Shown: piece after piece, positions 1 through 8,401 of the stretch | Numbering within the stretch: position 1 is the first letter of the stretch | How the letters are laid out: every line of letters begins with the position of its first letter | Assembly (NCBI RefSeq): GCF_032121415.1 | Contig: NZ_CP135079.1 | Location: 4,464,001 to 4,528,000 of the forward strand | Reading direction: 5' to 3' | Source of the DNA: Streptomyces parvus | GTDB taxonomy: Bacteria; Actinomycetota; Actinomycetes; Streptomycetales; Streptomycetaceae | DNA: 64,000 bases | Position numbers and translations under genes: made by a program | Notes under the pieces: generated by a model | What the model was told of the DNA's origin: nothing | The model's input: only the letters and a program-made list of their open reading frames with translations | Database searches by the model: none

Positions 1-48
1 ACGGAGGGGTCCGGCGCGGAGCCCGCTGCCGACCCCGTGCGGGGCTGA
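1..48 (+). CDS. Possible 3' end of an upstream gene (partial)
   Basis: Reading frame 1 from the first base stays open for 15 codons and ends in TGA at 46-48 (TEGSGAEPAADPVRG). The composition is ordinary for the tail of an actinobacterial protein, but 15 residues do not identify a product. It could equally be non-coding sequence upstream of the protease gene. Confidence 0.3.
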   Translation, partial: TEGSGAEPAADPVRG

Positions 49-175
49 GTCGGAGGCAGCCGTGACCGGGGGCCGGAATCGGCCCCTTGTGATGACCTGG
101 CATCTGCGCAAGCATGCGCATGTCAAAAGCCGGAAGATCTCCGGCCCTTGGCATCACTGGAGGTACCCCCCCCAC

Positions 176-1021
176 ATGAACAAGCCTCTCGTCGGTGCGT
201 TTCTTGCTGCCCTGCTCCTGGGAGCCGGTGCCGCGCCCGTCGTCGCAGCCGCACCCGCACAGCAGGCCCAGGAAGCCGCGTCCAAGGCCGAACCCGCGGC
301 GAAGGCCGTGACCTTCGCCGGGACCGTCGCGCTCAGCAACTGTTCGGGCTCCGTGGTCCGCACCCCCGACTCCGCCCTCGTGCTCTCCAACGGGCACTGC
401 CTGGAGTCCGGCTTCCCGGGCCCCGGCGAGGTCGTCGTCGACCAGCCGTCCTCCCGGACGTTCACCCTGCTCGACGCCTCGGGCGACGGAGTCGGCACGC
501 TGAAGGCGAGCAGGATCGCGTACGGCACCATGACCGACACCGATCTCTCGCTCTACGAAACCACCTCCACCTACCAGCAGATCGAGGACGGCTACGGCAT
601 CGAGGCGCTGGAGCTGGAGACCGCCCACCCGACGGCGGGCACCGCCGTCACGGTCGCCTCCGGCTACTGGAAGCGCACCTACAGCTGCGACATCGACGGC
701 TTCGTCCACCAGCTCAAGGAGGGCCGGTGGACCTGGAAGGACTCGGTCCGCTACACCCCGGAGTGCCGGACCATCGGCGGGACGTCCGGCTCGCCGGTGA
801 TCGACGACGCCACCGGCAAGGTGGTGGCCGTCAACAACACCGGCAACGAGAGCGGCCAGGAGTGCACGGACAACAACCCGTGCGAGGTCGACGAGAACGG
901 CAAGGTCACCGTCCGCGAGGGCATCAACTACGCCCAGCAGACGTACAGCATGGTCCCGTGCATCGGGGCCGGCAGCAGGATCGACCTCGACCGTGAGGGC
1001 TGCGCGCTGCCCAAGCCGTAG
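176..1021 (+). CDS. Secreted trypsin-like serine protease (S1 family)
   Basis: 281 residues from ATG 176, chosen because an AGG-rich ribosome site (about 159-163) precedes it and a signal peptide begins there: short basic start, hydrophobic stretch (residues 5-25) and an Ala-rich cleavage region. Upstream in-frame codons add no recognisable sequence. The catalytic triad of the chymotrypsin fold is visible: His74 in SNGHC, Asp123 in DTDLSLYE, and Ser204 in GGTSGSPV. Cysteines near the His and Ser motifs suggest disulphides. The product is probably an exported endopeptidase. Substrate cannot be deduced, and there is no long propeptide as in the streptogrisins. Confidence 0.85.
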   Translation: MNKPLVGAFLAALLLGAGAAPVVAAAPAQQAQEAASKAEPAAKAVTFAGTVALSNCSGSVVRTPDSALVLSNGHCLESGFPGPGEVVVDQPSSRTFTLLDASGDGVGTLKASRIAYGTMTDTDLSLYETTSTYQQIEDGYGIEALELETAHPTAGTAVTVASGYWKRTYSCDIDGFVHQLKEGRWTWKDSVRYTPECRTIGGTSGSPVIDDATGKVVAVNNTGNESGQECTDNNPCEVDENGKVTVREGINYAQQTYSMVPCIGAGSRIDLDREGCALPKP

Positions 1022-1069
1022 CCGCCTCCGCCCCGTGGGCGCGCCGGCCGGTCCCGGTTTCGGCCCCGG

Positions 1070-1885
1070 TCAGGGCCGGCCGGCGCGCGCCGCCTCGATC
1101 CCGTCCAGCAGCACCCCGAGCCCCACCCGGAACGTCTCGCGGGCCTCCCGTTCCGGATACGGCATCGCCTCGGCGCCCTCCGGGACGGCCCCCGGATACG
1201 GTTCCACCGGCCCCTCCGCCTCCAGGCCGCTCACCGCCGGGAAGCGCGCCGCGAAGTCCGGGACCAGCTCCAGCAGGGCCGCCGAGCGCGCCGCCCACCA
1301 CTCCTCGTCGGAGCTCCCGGTCGCCGCCGCGGCGAGCCTCGCGTCGGCCACCGCCTGTGCCGAGCCCCTGACGAACGGGAACAGGGTTCCCACCAGTCGC
1401 CGCAGGAGCGCTGCCTTGAGCCCGGTCGCCCGCAGCAGGGTGACCAGCGTGTCCAGGCCCGCGTACTCGTGCGGACCCAGCACCGGCCGCGCCTGCGAGA
1501 CCTGGAGCACCCAGGGGTGGCGTACGTAGAACTCCAGGACTTCCCCGGCCCAGGCGGTGAGCGCCCCGCGCCAGTCGCCCGTGTCCGGGTCGCGGACGGG
1601 GAGTTCCGCGTGCACGGCGTCGTACATCAGGTCCAGCAGCTCGCTCTTGCCGGGGACGTAGGTGTAGAGCGCCATCGCCGTGCGCCCGAGCCGGTCGCCG
1701 ACCGCGCGCATCGACAGGGCCCCCATCCCCTCCTCGTCCGCGAGCGCCACGGCCGTCGCCACGATCGCGTCCACGCTCAGCCGGGGCTTGGGCCCCGGGC
1801 CGCCGCGCGTCGGCGGCGGGGCGTCCGCGCGCCACAGCAGAGAGAGGGAACGGCGCGGATCGCCCTGCCCGGCGAAGACCACCAC
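1070..1885 (-). CDS. TetR-family transcriptional regulator
   Basis: 271 residues from GTG 1885. This start is preferred because AAGGAG (1892-1897, complement) lies 6 nt upstream. An ATG at 1930 in the same frame would overlap an operator-like palindrome and lacks a ribosome site. An N-terminal helix-turn-helix (about residues 35-80) contains the TetR pattern ending in TAMALYTYVPGKSELLDLMYD. The rest resembles the TetR_C_1 ligand-binding domain. It is divergent from the siderophore-interacting protein gene at 2008, and two copies of TTACGNNGTAA lie between them, so it probably represses itself and that gene. The ligand is unknown. Confidence 0.88.
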   Translation of the reverse strand: MVVFAGQGDPRRSLSLLWRADAPPPTRGGPGPKPRLSVDAIVATAVALADEEGMGALSMRAVGDRLGRTAMALYTYVPGKSELLDLMYDAVHAELPVRDPDTGDWRGALTAWAGEVLEFYVRHPWVLQVSQARPVLGPHEYAGLDTLVTLLRATGLKAALLRRLVGTLFPFVRGSAQAVADARLAAAATGSSDEEWWAARSAALLELVPDFAARFPAVSGLEAEGPVEPYPGAVPEGAEAMPYPEREARETFRVGLGVLLDGIEAARAGRP

Positions 1886-1895
1886 GTGCGACTCC

Positions 1896-1940
1896 TTACG
1901 GTGTAAAGTATCGTTCGACGGGTAATTCATTACGCCGTAA
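1896..1940. promoter_or_regulatory. Paired palindromic operator between tetR and SIP gene
   Basis: TTACGGTGTAA (1896-1906) and TTACGCCGTAA (1930-1940) are near-identical palindromes 34 bp apart centre to centre. The first touches the ribosome site of the regulator gene and the second lies between the divergent genes. A TetR dimer binding both could shut off the two transcription units together. The repeat is seen directly; its recognition by the adjacent TetR protein is inferred. Confidence 0.55.
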
Positions 1941-2007
1941 GGTATCAGCGGTCGCCGGTGGCGGCGGCCGTCGTCGGCGCTCAGCAGCGGAAAGGGGTCG
2001 GGTCGCG

Positions 2008-2868
2008 ATGGGTCAGGCGCTGCCGGTCACATACGTACGGGTCGTGGACGTCGAGCACGTCACCCCCGGGACGGTGAGGATCGGCTTCACCGCCGACGAA
2101 CTGCCCGGGCTCATGGAGGACCGCCCGGACCAGCAGATGAAGCTCTGTCTGCCGCGCACCGGCGGGACCGTGCCCCGACTGCCGGAGCGGGACGCCGAGG
2201 ATCCGTACGGCATGCGCTGGAACGAGGCGTACCTCGCGATCCCGGAGGCGGAGCGGCCCTGGATGCGCAGCTTCACCGTCCGCTCGTACGACCGCGAACG
2301 CAACGTGATGGCCGTGGACTTCGTGCTGCACGGCGAGGACGGGCCCGCCTCCCGCTGGGGTGCGAGGGCCCGGGTCGGCGACGTCCTCGGCATGGTCGGC
2401 CCGTCCTCCCTCTACGCCCGCCCGCTGCCCGCCGCCCGGCGGATGCTCCTCGCCGGGGACGAGACCGCGCTCCCGGCCATCGCCACGGTGCTGGAGGCGC
2501 TGCCGGCCGGGACCGGGGCCGTGGTGTACGCCGAGGTCGCGGACGCGGGGGAGGAGCGGGAGTTGCCGCCCGCGGCCGGGGGAGCCGAGGTCCGCTGGGT
2601 GCACCGCGACCGGGGCGGCTCGCTGGTGGCCGCCGTACGGGACGCCGGGCCCGTCCTCGACGGGGTGGACGCGGCCTGGGTGGCGGGCGAGGCGTCCGCC
2701 GTGCGGGCGCTCCGCCGCCATCTGGTCGAAGGCCGTGAACTGCCGAGGACCGCCGTCGAGTTCAGCGGCTACTGGCGGCGCGCGCTCACCCAGGACGACG
2801 CCCCCACGGAGGAGGACCTCGCCTGGGCGGCGGAACGGGCCGCGGACACCTCGCGGGAAGCCTCCTAG
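2008..2868 (+). CDS. Siderophore-interacting FAD/NAD(P)H flavoprotein
   Basis: 286 residues from ATG 2008, with AAAGGGG at 1991-1997. The protein matches the SIP family: an N-terminal FAD-binding barrel (about 1-125) with the flavin motif MRSFTVRSYD, followed by an NAD(P)H-binding domain (about 130-260) and the family tail VEFSGYWRRAL. Members reduce ferric siderophores in the cytoplasm to release iron. It is divergent from a TetR gene rather than inside an iron-transport operon, so a different flavin-reductase role is possible. The last 4 bp overlap the convergent D-aminoacylase gene. Confidence 0.85.
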   Translation: MGQALPVTYVRVVDVEHVTPGTVRIGFTADELPGLMEDRPDQQMKLCLPRTGGTVPRLPERDAEDPYGMRWNEAYLAIPEAERPWMRSFTVRSYDRERNVMAVDFVLHGEDGPASRWGARARVGDVLGMVGPSSLYARPLPAARRMLLAGDETALPAIATVLEALPAGTGAVVYAEVADAGEERELPPAAGGAEVRWVHRDRGGSLVAAVRDAGPVLDGVDAAWVAGEASAVRALRRHLVEGRELPRTAVEFSGYWRRALTQDDAPTEEDLAWAAERAADTSREAS

Positions 2869-4484
2869 ACGGCCCCCGCGCCCCGGACCGCGCGGCCCGC
2901 CAGGACCGGTGTCCGCTTGCCGTCCTCGATGACGAACCGGCCGTCGATCAGCACGTGCGGGATGCCCACCGGCAGCGTGCGGGGCTCCTCGAACGTGGAG
3001 CCCGCCGCCACCGTCTCCGGATCGAACAGCACCAGGTCCGCGCGGTAGCCCTCGCGCACCAGGCCGCGGTCCGCGAGCCGCAGCCGGGCGGCCGGGCGCG
3101 AGGTCAGATGGGCGACGCACTCCTCCAGCGAGAGGATCCCCAGCTCCCGGGCGTAGCGGCCCAGATACTGCGGGAACGTGCCGTACGCCCGGGGGTGCGG
3201 CTTGTCGCCCTGGAGGATGCCGTCGCTGCCGCCGGTGTGCACCGGGTGGCGCATGATCTGCCGGACGTTCTCCTCGTGGCCCACATGCTGGAGGATCGTC
3301 GTCCCGAGCCGGTCCTCGGTGAGCAGCCGCCGCGCGGTCACCCAGGGCTCCTCGCCCCGCAGCCGTGCCGACTCCTCGACCGTGCGGCCCACGTACTGCG
3401 CCAGATGCGGCGCGCTCACGCCGGAGATCTCGATGGTGTCCCACTCGATCGGCACGCCGTGGCAGCCGTCCGATCCCAGCACCTCCAGATGGTGCCGGAT
3501 CCTCTCCGCGCTCACCGGGTCCGCGAGCCGGGTCAGGACCGACTCCGGACCCCCCTCGCTCGCCCAGCTCGGCAGCATGGCCACCAGCGTGGTGCAGCCG
3601 GGCGTGTACGGGTAGGTGTCGAGCGAGATGTCGGCCCCGGCGGCCAGCGCGCCGTCGAGGAGGGCCAGGAGGTCGGGCGCCTTGCCCTTGTTCACGCCGA
3701 AGTTCATGGTGGCGTGGGCGAGATGGAGGGCGCAGCCGGCGTGGCGCGTCAGCTGGACCATCTCCTCGTACGCCTCCAGCGCGCCCGCTCCGTAACTGCG
3801 GTGGTGGGGGCAGTAGTAGCCGCCGTGGCGGGCCACCACGCGGCAGAGCCCGGTCAGTTCGGCGTCGTCCGCGTACATGCCGGGGGTGTAGGTCAGCCCG
3901 GACGACATGCCGACCGCGCCCTCGCGCATGCCCTGGTCCACCAGCTCCCGCATCCGGGCCAGTTCGGCGTCGGTGGCGGGCCGGTCGTCCCAGCCGACCG
4001 CGTACATCCGGACCGTCCCCTGCGGGATCAGGTAGGCGGCGTTGACCGCGATGCCCTGGCCGCCGAAGTTCCGGTCCAGGCGGTCCAGATAGCCGCCGAC
4101 CGTGCGCCAGTCGAAGTCGATGTCGCTTCCGTCGCCGTTCCAGCCGGTGATGGAGCGGCGGACCTCGGCGAGCGTACGGTCGTCGACGGGGGCGTACGAA
4201 AGACCGTCCTGGCCCAGCACTTCGAGGGTGACGCCCTGCGCCGCCTTCGCGCTGTGGTCCGGGTCGCGCAGCAGCGCCAGGTCGCTGTGGGCGTGCATGT
4301 CGATGAAGCCGGGGGCGAGCGCGAGGCCGTCCGCGTCCACGGTCCGGGCGGCGGTGGGGCGGGGGCCGGGGGAGCCCTCGGGATGGATCTCGGCTATGCG
4401 GCCGCCGTCGAGGGCCACATCGGCGCGGTAGGAGGGCTCGCCGGTGCCGTCGACGACGAGCGCGTCACGCAGGACCAGGTCCAT
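2865..4484 (-). CDS. N-acyl-D-amino-acid deacylase (D-aminoacylase), amidohydrolase superfamily
   Basis: 539 residues from ATG 4484, with a weak AAAGG ribosome site; the reading frame extends upstream without recognisable sequence. Metal-dependent amidohydrolase features are clear: VDADGLALAPGFIDMHAHSD (HxH) near the start, YYCPHHRS and HLAHAT in the middle, and a late HTGGSDGILQGDKPHPRAYG that carries the catalytic Asp. Family members hydrolyse N-acyl-D-amino acids to the free D-amino acid. It follows the DSD1-type dehydratase gene after a 38 bp gap, so both are probably co-transcribed from the promoter near 5840-5880. Given the neighbouring KDG-type kinase and GntP permease, N-acetyl-D-glucosaminate is a likely substrate (inference). 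Confidence 0.86.
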   Translation of the reverse strand: MDLVLRDALVVDGTGEPSYRADVALDGGRIAEIHPEGSPGPRPTAARTVDADGLALAPGFIDMHAHSDLALLRDPDHSAKAAQGVTLEVLGQDGLSYAPVDDRTLAEVRRSITGWNGDGSDIDFDWRTVGGYLDRLDRNFGGQGIAVNAAYLIPQGTVRMYAVGWDDRPATDAELARMRELVDQGMREGAVGMSSGLTYTPGMYADDAELTGLCRVVARHGGYYCPHHRSYGAGALEAYEEMVQLTRHAGCALHLAHATMNFGVNKGKAPDLLALLDGALAAGADISLDTYPYTPGCTTLVAMLPSWASEGGPESVLTRLADPVSAERIRHHLEVLGSDGCHGVPIEWDTIEISGVSAPHLAQYVGRTVEESARLRGEEPWVTARRLLTEDRLGTTILQHVGHEENVRQIMRHPVHTGGSDGILQGDKPHPRAYGTFPQYLGRYARELGILSLEECVAHLTSRPAARLRLADRGLVREGYRADLVLFDPETVAAGSTFEEPRTLPVGIPHVLIDGRFVIEDGKRTPVLAGRAVRGAGAV

Positions 4485-4522
4485 GGGTGGCCTTTCGGGG
4501 CGGGGGAGAGAGGGGCGGCTGC

Positions 4523-5836
4523 TCAGAAGAACGTGCGGATGTAGTCGGTGACCGTGCCGTCCGCCTCGACCAGCGGGATCAGCTGCCACTTGTCGAAGCT
4601 GGTGCAGGGGTGGGAGAGGCCCATGCCGACCCAGTCGCCCACCTCCAGCTCGGCCCCTGACTCCGTCCGCACCCAGGTGTGCTGGTCGGAGAGGCCGGTG
4701 ACCGTGATCCCGGTGGCGGGCCGCACCGAGCCGTCCCGGCCGGAGCGGACCACCTGCGCCTCGGGCAGGTCGAGGTCGTACGCCGCGTCCCGCTTGCCCG
4801 CGTTCAGGAACGCCTGCTCGCCGGTCGGGCGGGAGACGACCTGCGCCCAGAGGCGGAAGGCGGGCTCAAGAGCCCCCTCCTCGGGGACGCGGTTGAAGGG
4901 GGTGAGGTGCTTGTAGTGGCCGTCGTCGTGCGAGACGTACGCACCGGAGCGCAGCAACTTCAGCACCGGCAGGCTCAGTCCGGGGATCTCGGCGAAGACG
5001 TCGGCGACCGCGTCGAACCAGGCGCTGCCGCCCGCGCTGATCACGATCTCCTCGGCGCCGGCGAACCGCTTCCCGCCGTCGAACGAGGCCGCCAGCGCGA
5101 CGAGCCGCCGCAGCCATGCCCGTACCCGCTCGGGGTTCGCGTCCGGCACCTCGCCCTCGTATCCGGCGACGCCCACCAGGCGCAGCGACCCGGCCGCCGC
5201 CACCGCGTCGGCGACCGCGACGCAGTCGGCCTCCGTACGGGCCCCGGTGCGCGCGCCGTCGCCCGCGCCCAGCTCGACGACCACGTCGACCGGGCGGGTG
5301 GCGCCCGCCGCGCTCAGGGCCTCGTCCATCAGCTCGACGCCGCGCACGGAGTCGACGTAGCAGACGAAGCGGAACGACGGGTCGGCTGTCATCTCGCCGG
5401 CCAGCCAGCGCAGGGCGACCGCGTCGACCAGCTCGTTGGCGAGGAAGATCCGGCCGATCCCGTACGCCCGGTAGACCCGCGCCTGGTGCGGCACGGCGGC
5501 CGTGATGCCCCACGCGCCGCGCTCCAACTGGTCCACGAAGAGCTGCGGGGACATGGACGTCTTGCCGTGCGGGGCGAACGCGAGGCCGTGGCGCTCGGCG
5601 TACGTCTCCAGGAGGTCGAGGTTGTGGGCCACCGACTCGGCGGAGAGCGCGAGGACGGGGGTGGTGAAACCGCCGGTGAAGAGGTTGCGGCGCTCGGCGG
5701 CCAGCGCCCCGACGGTCAGCCCCTCCGCGTCCGGCGGCAGGGCCTTGAAGCGGTGGTCGACGCGCTCGTCGGCGAGGGAGGCCGTGAGGGAGGCCGCAGG
5801 GGACGCGGTGCGGTCGGCGGGGCTTTCGGCTGCCAA
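4523..5836 (-). CDS. PLP-dependent D-amino-acid dehydratase/aldolase (DSD1 family); candidate D-glucosaminate dehydratase
   Basis: 437 residues from TTG 5836, preferred because GAGGAG sits just upstream; an ATG at 5878 in frame lies on the far side of a palindrome and would embed the operator in coding sequence. The N-terminal part is an alanine-racemase-like barrel with the probable PLP lysine in FAPHGKT. The C-terminal part is the D-serine-dehydratase-like domain with metal-ligand candidates in DQHTW and LSHPCTSF. The family includes D-threonine aldolase, eukaryotic D-serine dehydratase and, as I recall it, D-glucosaminate dehydratase of Pseudomonas. Neighbouring RidA, kinase and D-aminoacylase genes support a dehydratase that releases ammonia and an enamine intermediate. 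Exact substrate is inferred. Confidence 0.8.
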   Translation of the reverse strand: MAAESPADRTASPAASLTASLADERVDHRFKALPPDAEGLTVGALAAERRNLFTGGFTTPVLALSAESVAHNLDLLETYAERHGLAFAPHGKTSMSPQLFVDQLERGAWGITAAVPHQARVYRAYGIGRIFLANELVDAVALRWLAGEMTADPSFRFVCYVDSVRGVELMDEALSAAGATRPVDVVVELGAGDGARTGARTEADCVAVADAVAAAGSLRLVGVAGYEGEVPDANPERVRAWLRRLVALAASFDGGKRFAGAEEIVISAGGSAWFDAVADVFAEIPGLSLPVLKLLRSGAYVSHDDGHYKHLTPFNRVPEEGALEPAFRLWAQVVSRPTGEQAFLNAGKRDAAYDLDLPEAQVVRSGRDGSVRPATGITVTGLSDQHTWVRTESGAELEVGDWVGMGLSHPCTSFDKWQLIPLVEADGTVTDYIRTFF

Positions 5837-5856
5837 GGGGAGCTCCTCGAAGTTCG

Positions 5857-5871
5857 TTGCAACATATGCAA
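5857..5871. promoter_or_regulatory. Palindromic operator TTGCAACATATGCAA
   Basis: A perfect 5-5-5 inverted repeat (TTGCA-ACATA-TGCAA) lies in the divergent promoter region, about 20 bp upstream of the TTG start of the dehydratase and just upstream of the kinase promoter. IclR-family regulators bind short palindromes of this kind, and an IclR gene is the second gene of the rightward operon. Assignment to that regulator is inferred. Confidence 0.5.
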
Positions 5872-5877
5872 CACCCA

Positions 5878-5907
5878 TTGCGTATATCGCTCAACGCTGT
5901 CTAACAT
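5878..5907 (+). promoter_or_regulatory. Candidate promoter of the kinase operon
   Basis: TTGCGT (5878-5883) and TAACAT (5902-5907) with an 18 bp spacer resemble a vegetative (HrdB-type) promoter reading toward the kinase gene. It starts 7 bp after the palindrome, so a bound regulator would cover the polymerase site. Confidence 0.4.
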
Positions 5908-5969
5908 CCGAGCCGATGCCCGGTCAATGGTGACCACCGGCCCGCACGCCGATCAGCGAGGAGCCCTCA

Positions 5970-7070
5970 GTGTCCGGACCCGCAGCAGGGACGGCCGTCG
6001 CCGCCACGACCCCCGATGTCGTCTGTCTCGGTGAGTCCATGGTGACGTTCCTGCCCTCGCAGCCCGGCCGCCTCGCCGACGTGCCCTCCTTCGTGCGCGG
6101 GATCGGCGGGGCCGAGTCCAACGTGGCCTGCGCGCTCGCCGCCGCCGGGCACCGGGCGGCCTGGGTCGGCCGGGTCGGCGCCGACGGGTTCGGCGACCAC
6201 CTCGTCGAGGCCATCGCGTCGTACGGGGTCGACACGTCGGCGGTCCGCCGCGATCCGGTCCGGCCGACCGGCATCTACTTCCGTACGGCCACGGACCGGG
6301 GGACCGACACCCACGAGGTCGCGTACTACCGGGCGGGGTCGGCGGCGTCCGCGATGTCGCCGGCGAACGTGCCGTACGAGGAACTGTTCGCGGGGCGCAT
6401 CCTGCATCTGTCCGGGATCACCGCGGCGCTGTCCGGCGACTGCCTGGCGCTGCTGCGGGAGCTGACGGCTCCGCGCGCCGGGCGGCCGCTGGTGTCCTTC
6501 GATGTGAACCACCGGCCGCATCTGTGGCGCGGCGGCGACGCTTCCGTGCTGCTGGAGCTGGCCCGGCGCTCCGACCTGGTGTTCGTCGGGGAGGACGAGG
6601 CGGAGGAGGCGTGGGGGATCGTCGGCGCGGAGGCGGTCCGGGCGGCGCTGCCGGAGCCGGCCGTCGTGGTCGTGAAGCGGGGGAGTGCGGGCGCGACGGT
6701 GTTCGCCTCGCAGCCCGGCCCCGGCCCCGGACCCCGCTCCTCGGACGCCGGAGGAGCCGAAAACGCCGACACCGTCACCCACGTCCCCGCCCTCCGTGTC
6801 GACGTCGTCGCCGCGGTCGGCGCGGGAGACGCCTTCGCCGCCGGGTTCCTCTCCGCCACCCTGCGCGGGCTGCCCGTCCGCGACCGCGCCCGGCACGGGC
6901 ACCTGATGGCCGCCGCCGTCCTCACCGTCCCCGGCGACCTCACCGAGCCGCCCGCCCGCGACCATGCCGACCGCCTCGTCGCCCTCGACGACGACGCCTG
7001 GGGGACACTTCGTCTCGGCCCCGGCTGGACCGCAGCCGACCGGGCCCCCGAGGAGGTACGCACACCATGA
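5970..7070 (+). CDS. PfkB-family sugar kinase, 2-keto-3-deoxygluconate kinase type
   Basis: 366 residues from GTG 5970 with a GAGGAG ribosome site. Ribokinase/PfkB features: N-terminal VCLGESMVTF, the substrate-loop FVRGIGGAESNVACALAAAG, VGADGFG, NHRPHLWR, and the C-terminal signature VAAVGAGDAFAAGF with the catalytic Asp. The pattern is closest to KdgK enzymes, which phosphorylate 2-keto-3-deoxygluconate to KDPG with ATP. Its stop overlaps the ATG of the IclR gene by 4 bp (ATGA), showing translational coupling. A linker of Gly, Pro and Ser at about residues 248-262 is unusual. No KDPG aldolase gene is in the window. Confidence 0.82.
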   Translation: MSGPAAGTAVAATTPDVVCLGESMVTFLPSQPGRLADVPSFVRGIGGAESNVACALAAAGHRAAWVGRVGADGFGDHLVEAIASYGVDTSAVRRDPVRPTGIYFRTATDRGTDTHEVAYYRAGSAASAMSPANVPYEELFAGRILHLSGITAALSGDCLALLRELTAPRAGRPLVSFDVNHRPHLWRGGDASVLLELARRSDLVFVGEDEAEEAWGIVGAEAVRAALPEPAVVVVKRGSAGATVFASQPGPGPGPRSSDAGGAENADTVTHVPALRVDVVAAVGAGDAFAAGFLSATLRGLPVRDRARHGHLMAAAVLTVPGDLTEPPARDHADRLVALDDDAWGTLRLGPGWTAADRAPEEVRTP

Positions 7071-7825
7071 GCCAGACCGTCGACCGGGCGTTGAGCATCC
7101 TGCCGCTGCTCGCCCAGGGACCCGCCGACCTCGGGCAGGTCGCCGAGCGGCTCGGCGTCCACAAGTCCACGGCGCTGCGCCTGCTGCGTACGCTCCACGA
7201 GCACGGCCTCGTCTACCGCCAGGAGGACCAGCGCTACCGTCTCGGCGCCCGCCTCTTCGCCCTCGCGCAGGAGGCCGTCGAGAACCTCGACGTACGCGAG
7301 ATCGCCCACCCCCACCTGGTCGCCCTGAACGACCGGTGCGGGCACACCGTCCACCTCGCCGTGTACGAGGAGCAGGAAGTCCTCTACATCGACAAGGTCG
7401 AGAGCCGCTACCCGGTCCGGATGTACTCCCGGATCGGGAAGCCCGTCGCGATCACCGTCGCGGCCGTCGCCAAGCTCCTGCTGGCCGACCTCGCCGAGCC
7501 CGAGCGGCGCGTGATCGCCGAGAAGCTCGACTACCCCATGTACACGTCCCGTTCGACGCCCGACGCGGCCGCCTTCCTCAAGGAGCTGGCCGTCGTCCGC
7601 GAACAGGGCTGGGCCACCGACCTCGGTGGCCACGAGGAGTCCATCAACTGCATCGGCGCCCCCGTCCGCGGCGCGGACGGGCGGGTCGTCGCGGCCATGT
7701 CGGTGTCCGCACCCAACGTGGTCGTCACGGCCGAGGAACTCCTCACCCTGCTCCCGCTGGTCCGGCGCACCGCCGAGACCATCAGCCGGGAGTACTCCGG
7801 CACCAACCGACCCAAGAAAGCCTGA
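7067..7825 (+). CDS. IclR-family transcriptional regulator
   Basis: 252 residues from ATG 7067, which overlaps the kinase stop; GAGGAGG lies at 7050-7056. The N-terminal winged helix-turn-helix (about 1-65) includes LGQVAERLGVHKSTALRLLRTL. The IclR effector domain follows (about 80-245), with IGKPVAITVAAVAK and GGHEESINCIGAPV. KdgR-type IclR proteins sense KDG or related sugar acids. Its place inside the kinase operon and the palindrome at 5857 suggest that it controls both arms of the cluster. Confidence 0.88.
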   Translation: MSQTVDRALSILPLLAQGPADLGQVAERLGVHKSTALRLLRTLHEHGLVYRQEDQRYRLGARLFALAQEAVENLDVREIAHPHLVALNDRCGHTVHLAVYEEQEVLYIDKVESRYPVRMYSRIGKPVAITVAAVAKLLLADLAEPERRVIAEKLDYPMYTSRSTPDAAAFLKELAVVREQGWATDLGGHEESINCIGAPVRGADGRVVAAMSVSAPNVVVTAEELLTLLPLVRRTAETISREYSGTNRPKKA

Positions 7826-7831
7826 TCAGCC

Positions 7832-8242
7832 ATGACCGAGAAGACCGCCCTCACCCCCTCCACCCACACCACGCCGCCCGCGAAGTTCTCGCACGGCGTG
7901 AGGAAGGGGAACATCCTCCAGGTCGCCGGCCAGGTCGGCTTCCTCCCCGCCGTGGAGGGCCAGGCCCCCACCCCGGCCGGCCCCACCCTGCGCGAGCAGA
8001 CCCTCCAGACCTTCGCCAACGTCAAGGCGATCCTGGAGGAGGGCGGCGCGAGCTGGGACGACGTGATGATGATGCGCGTCTACCTCACCGACGTGGACCA
8101 CTTCGCGGAGATGAACGAGATCTACAACGCCTACTTCGCCGAGCAGAACCTGAAGGAGGCGCCCTCGGCGCGGACGACCGTCTACGTGGGCCTGCCCAAG
8201 GGCCTGCTCATCGAGATCGACGCGCTCGCGGTGCTGAGCTGA
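7832..8242 (+). CDS. RidA-family enamine/imine deaminase
   Basis: 136 residues, starting 6 bp after the IclR stop. It has the YjgF/YER057c/UK114 trimer fold: VAGQVGF near residue 30, TLQTFANVKAILEEGGASWDDVMMMRVYLTD in segments, and the family C-terminal ARTTVYVGLPKG.LIEIDALAVL. The conserved Arg before TTVYVG is present. RidA proteins hydrolyse reactive enamine/imine intermediates made by PLP-dependent dehydratases, which fits the DSD1-family enzyme encoded in the same cluster. Confidence 0.86.
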   Translation: MTEKTALTPSTHTTPPAKFSHGVRKGNILQVAGQVGFLPAVEGQAPTPAGPTLREQTLQTFANVKAILEEGGASWDDVMMMRVYLTDVDHFAEMNEIYNAYFAEQNLKEAPSARTTVYVGLPKGLLIEIDALAVLS

Positions 8243-8330
8243 CGGCTCCCGCGCCCTCCAGGACCCTCCGGCTCCCTCCCTTCTGAGTTCTTTGCCCCCC
8301 ACGCCGAACCACTCCCGCAGTACGCCGTAC

Positions 8331-8364
8331 GGCACGGTGCCCCGCCCCCCGGGGGCGCCGTGCC
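8331..8364 (+). terminator. Hairpin between ridA and gntP genes
   Basis: A 13 bp stem (8331-8343 with 8352-8364, one G-U wobble) closes an 8 nt C/G loop. There is no T-tract, so it could be a partial terminator or an mRNA-processing structure that lowers gntP expression relative to the upstream genes. Confidence 0.35.
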
Positions 8365-8401
8365 GCGCTCCCCCCTGCCCTCCAGCACCACCGGAGTCCC
8401 C

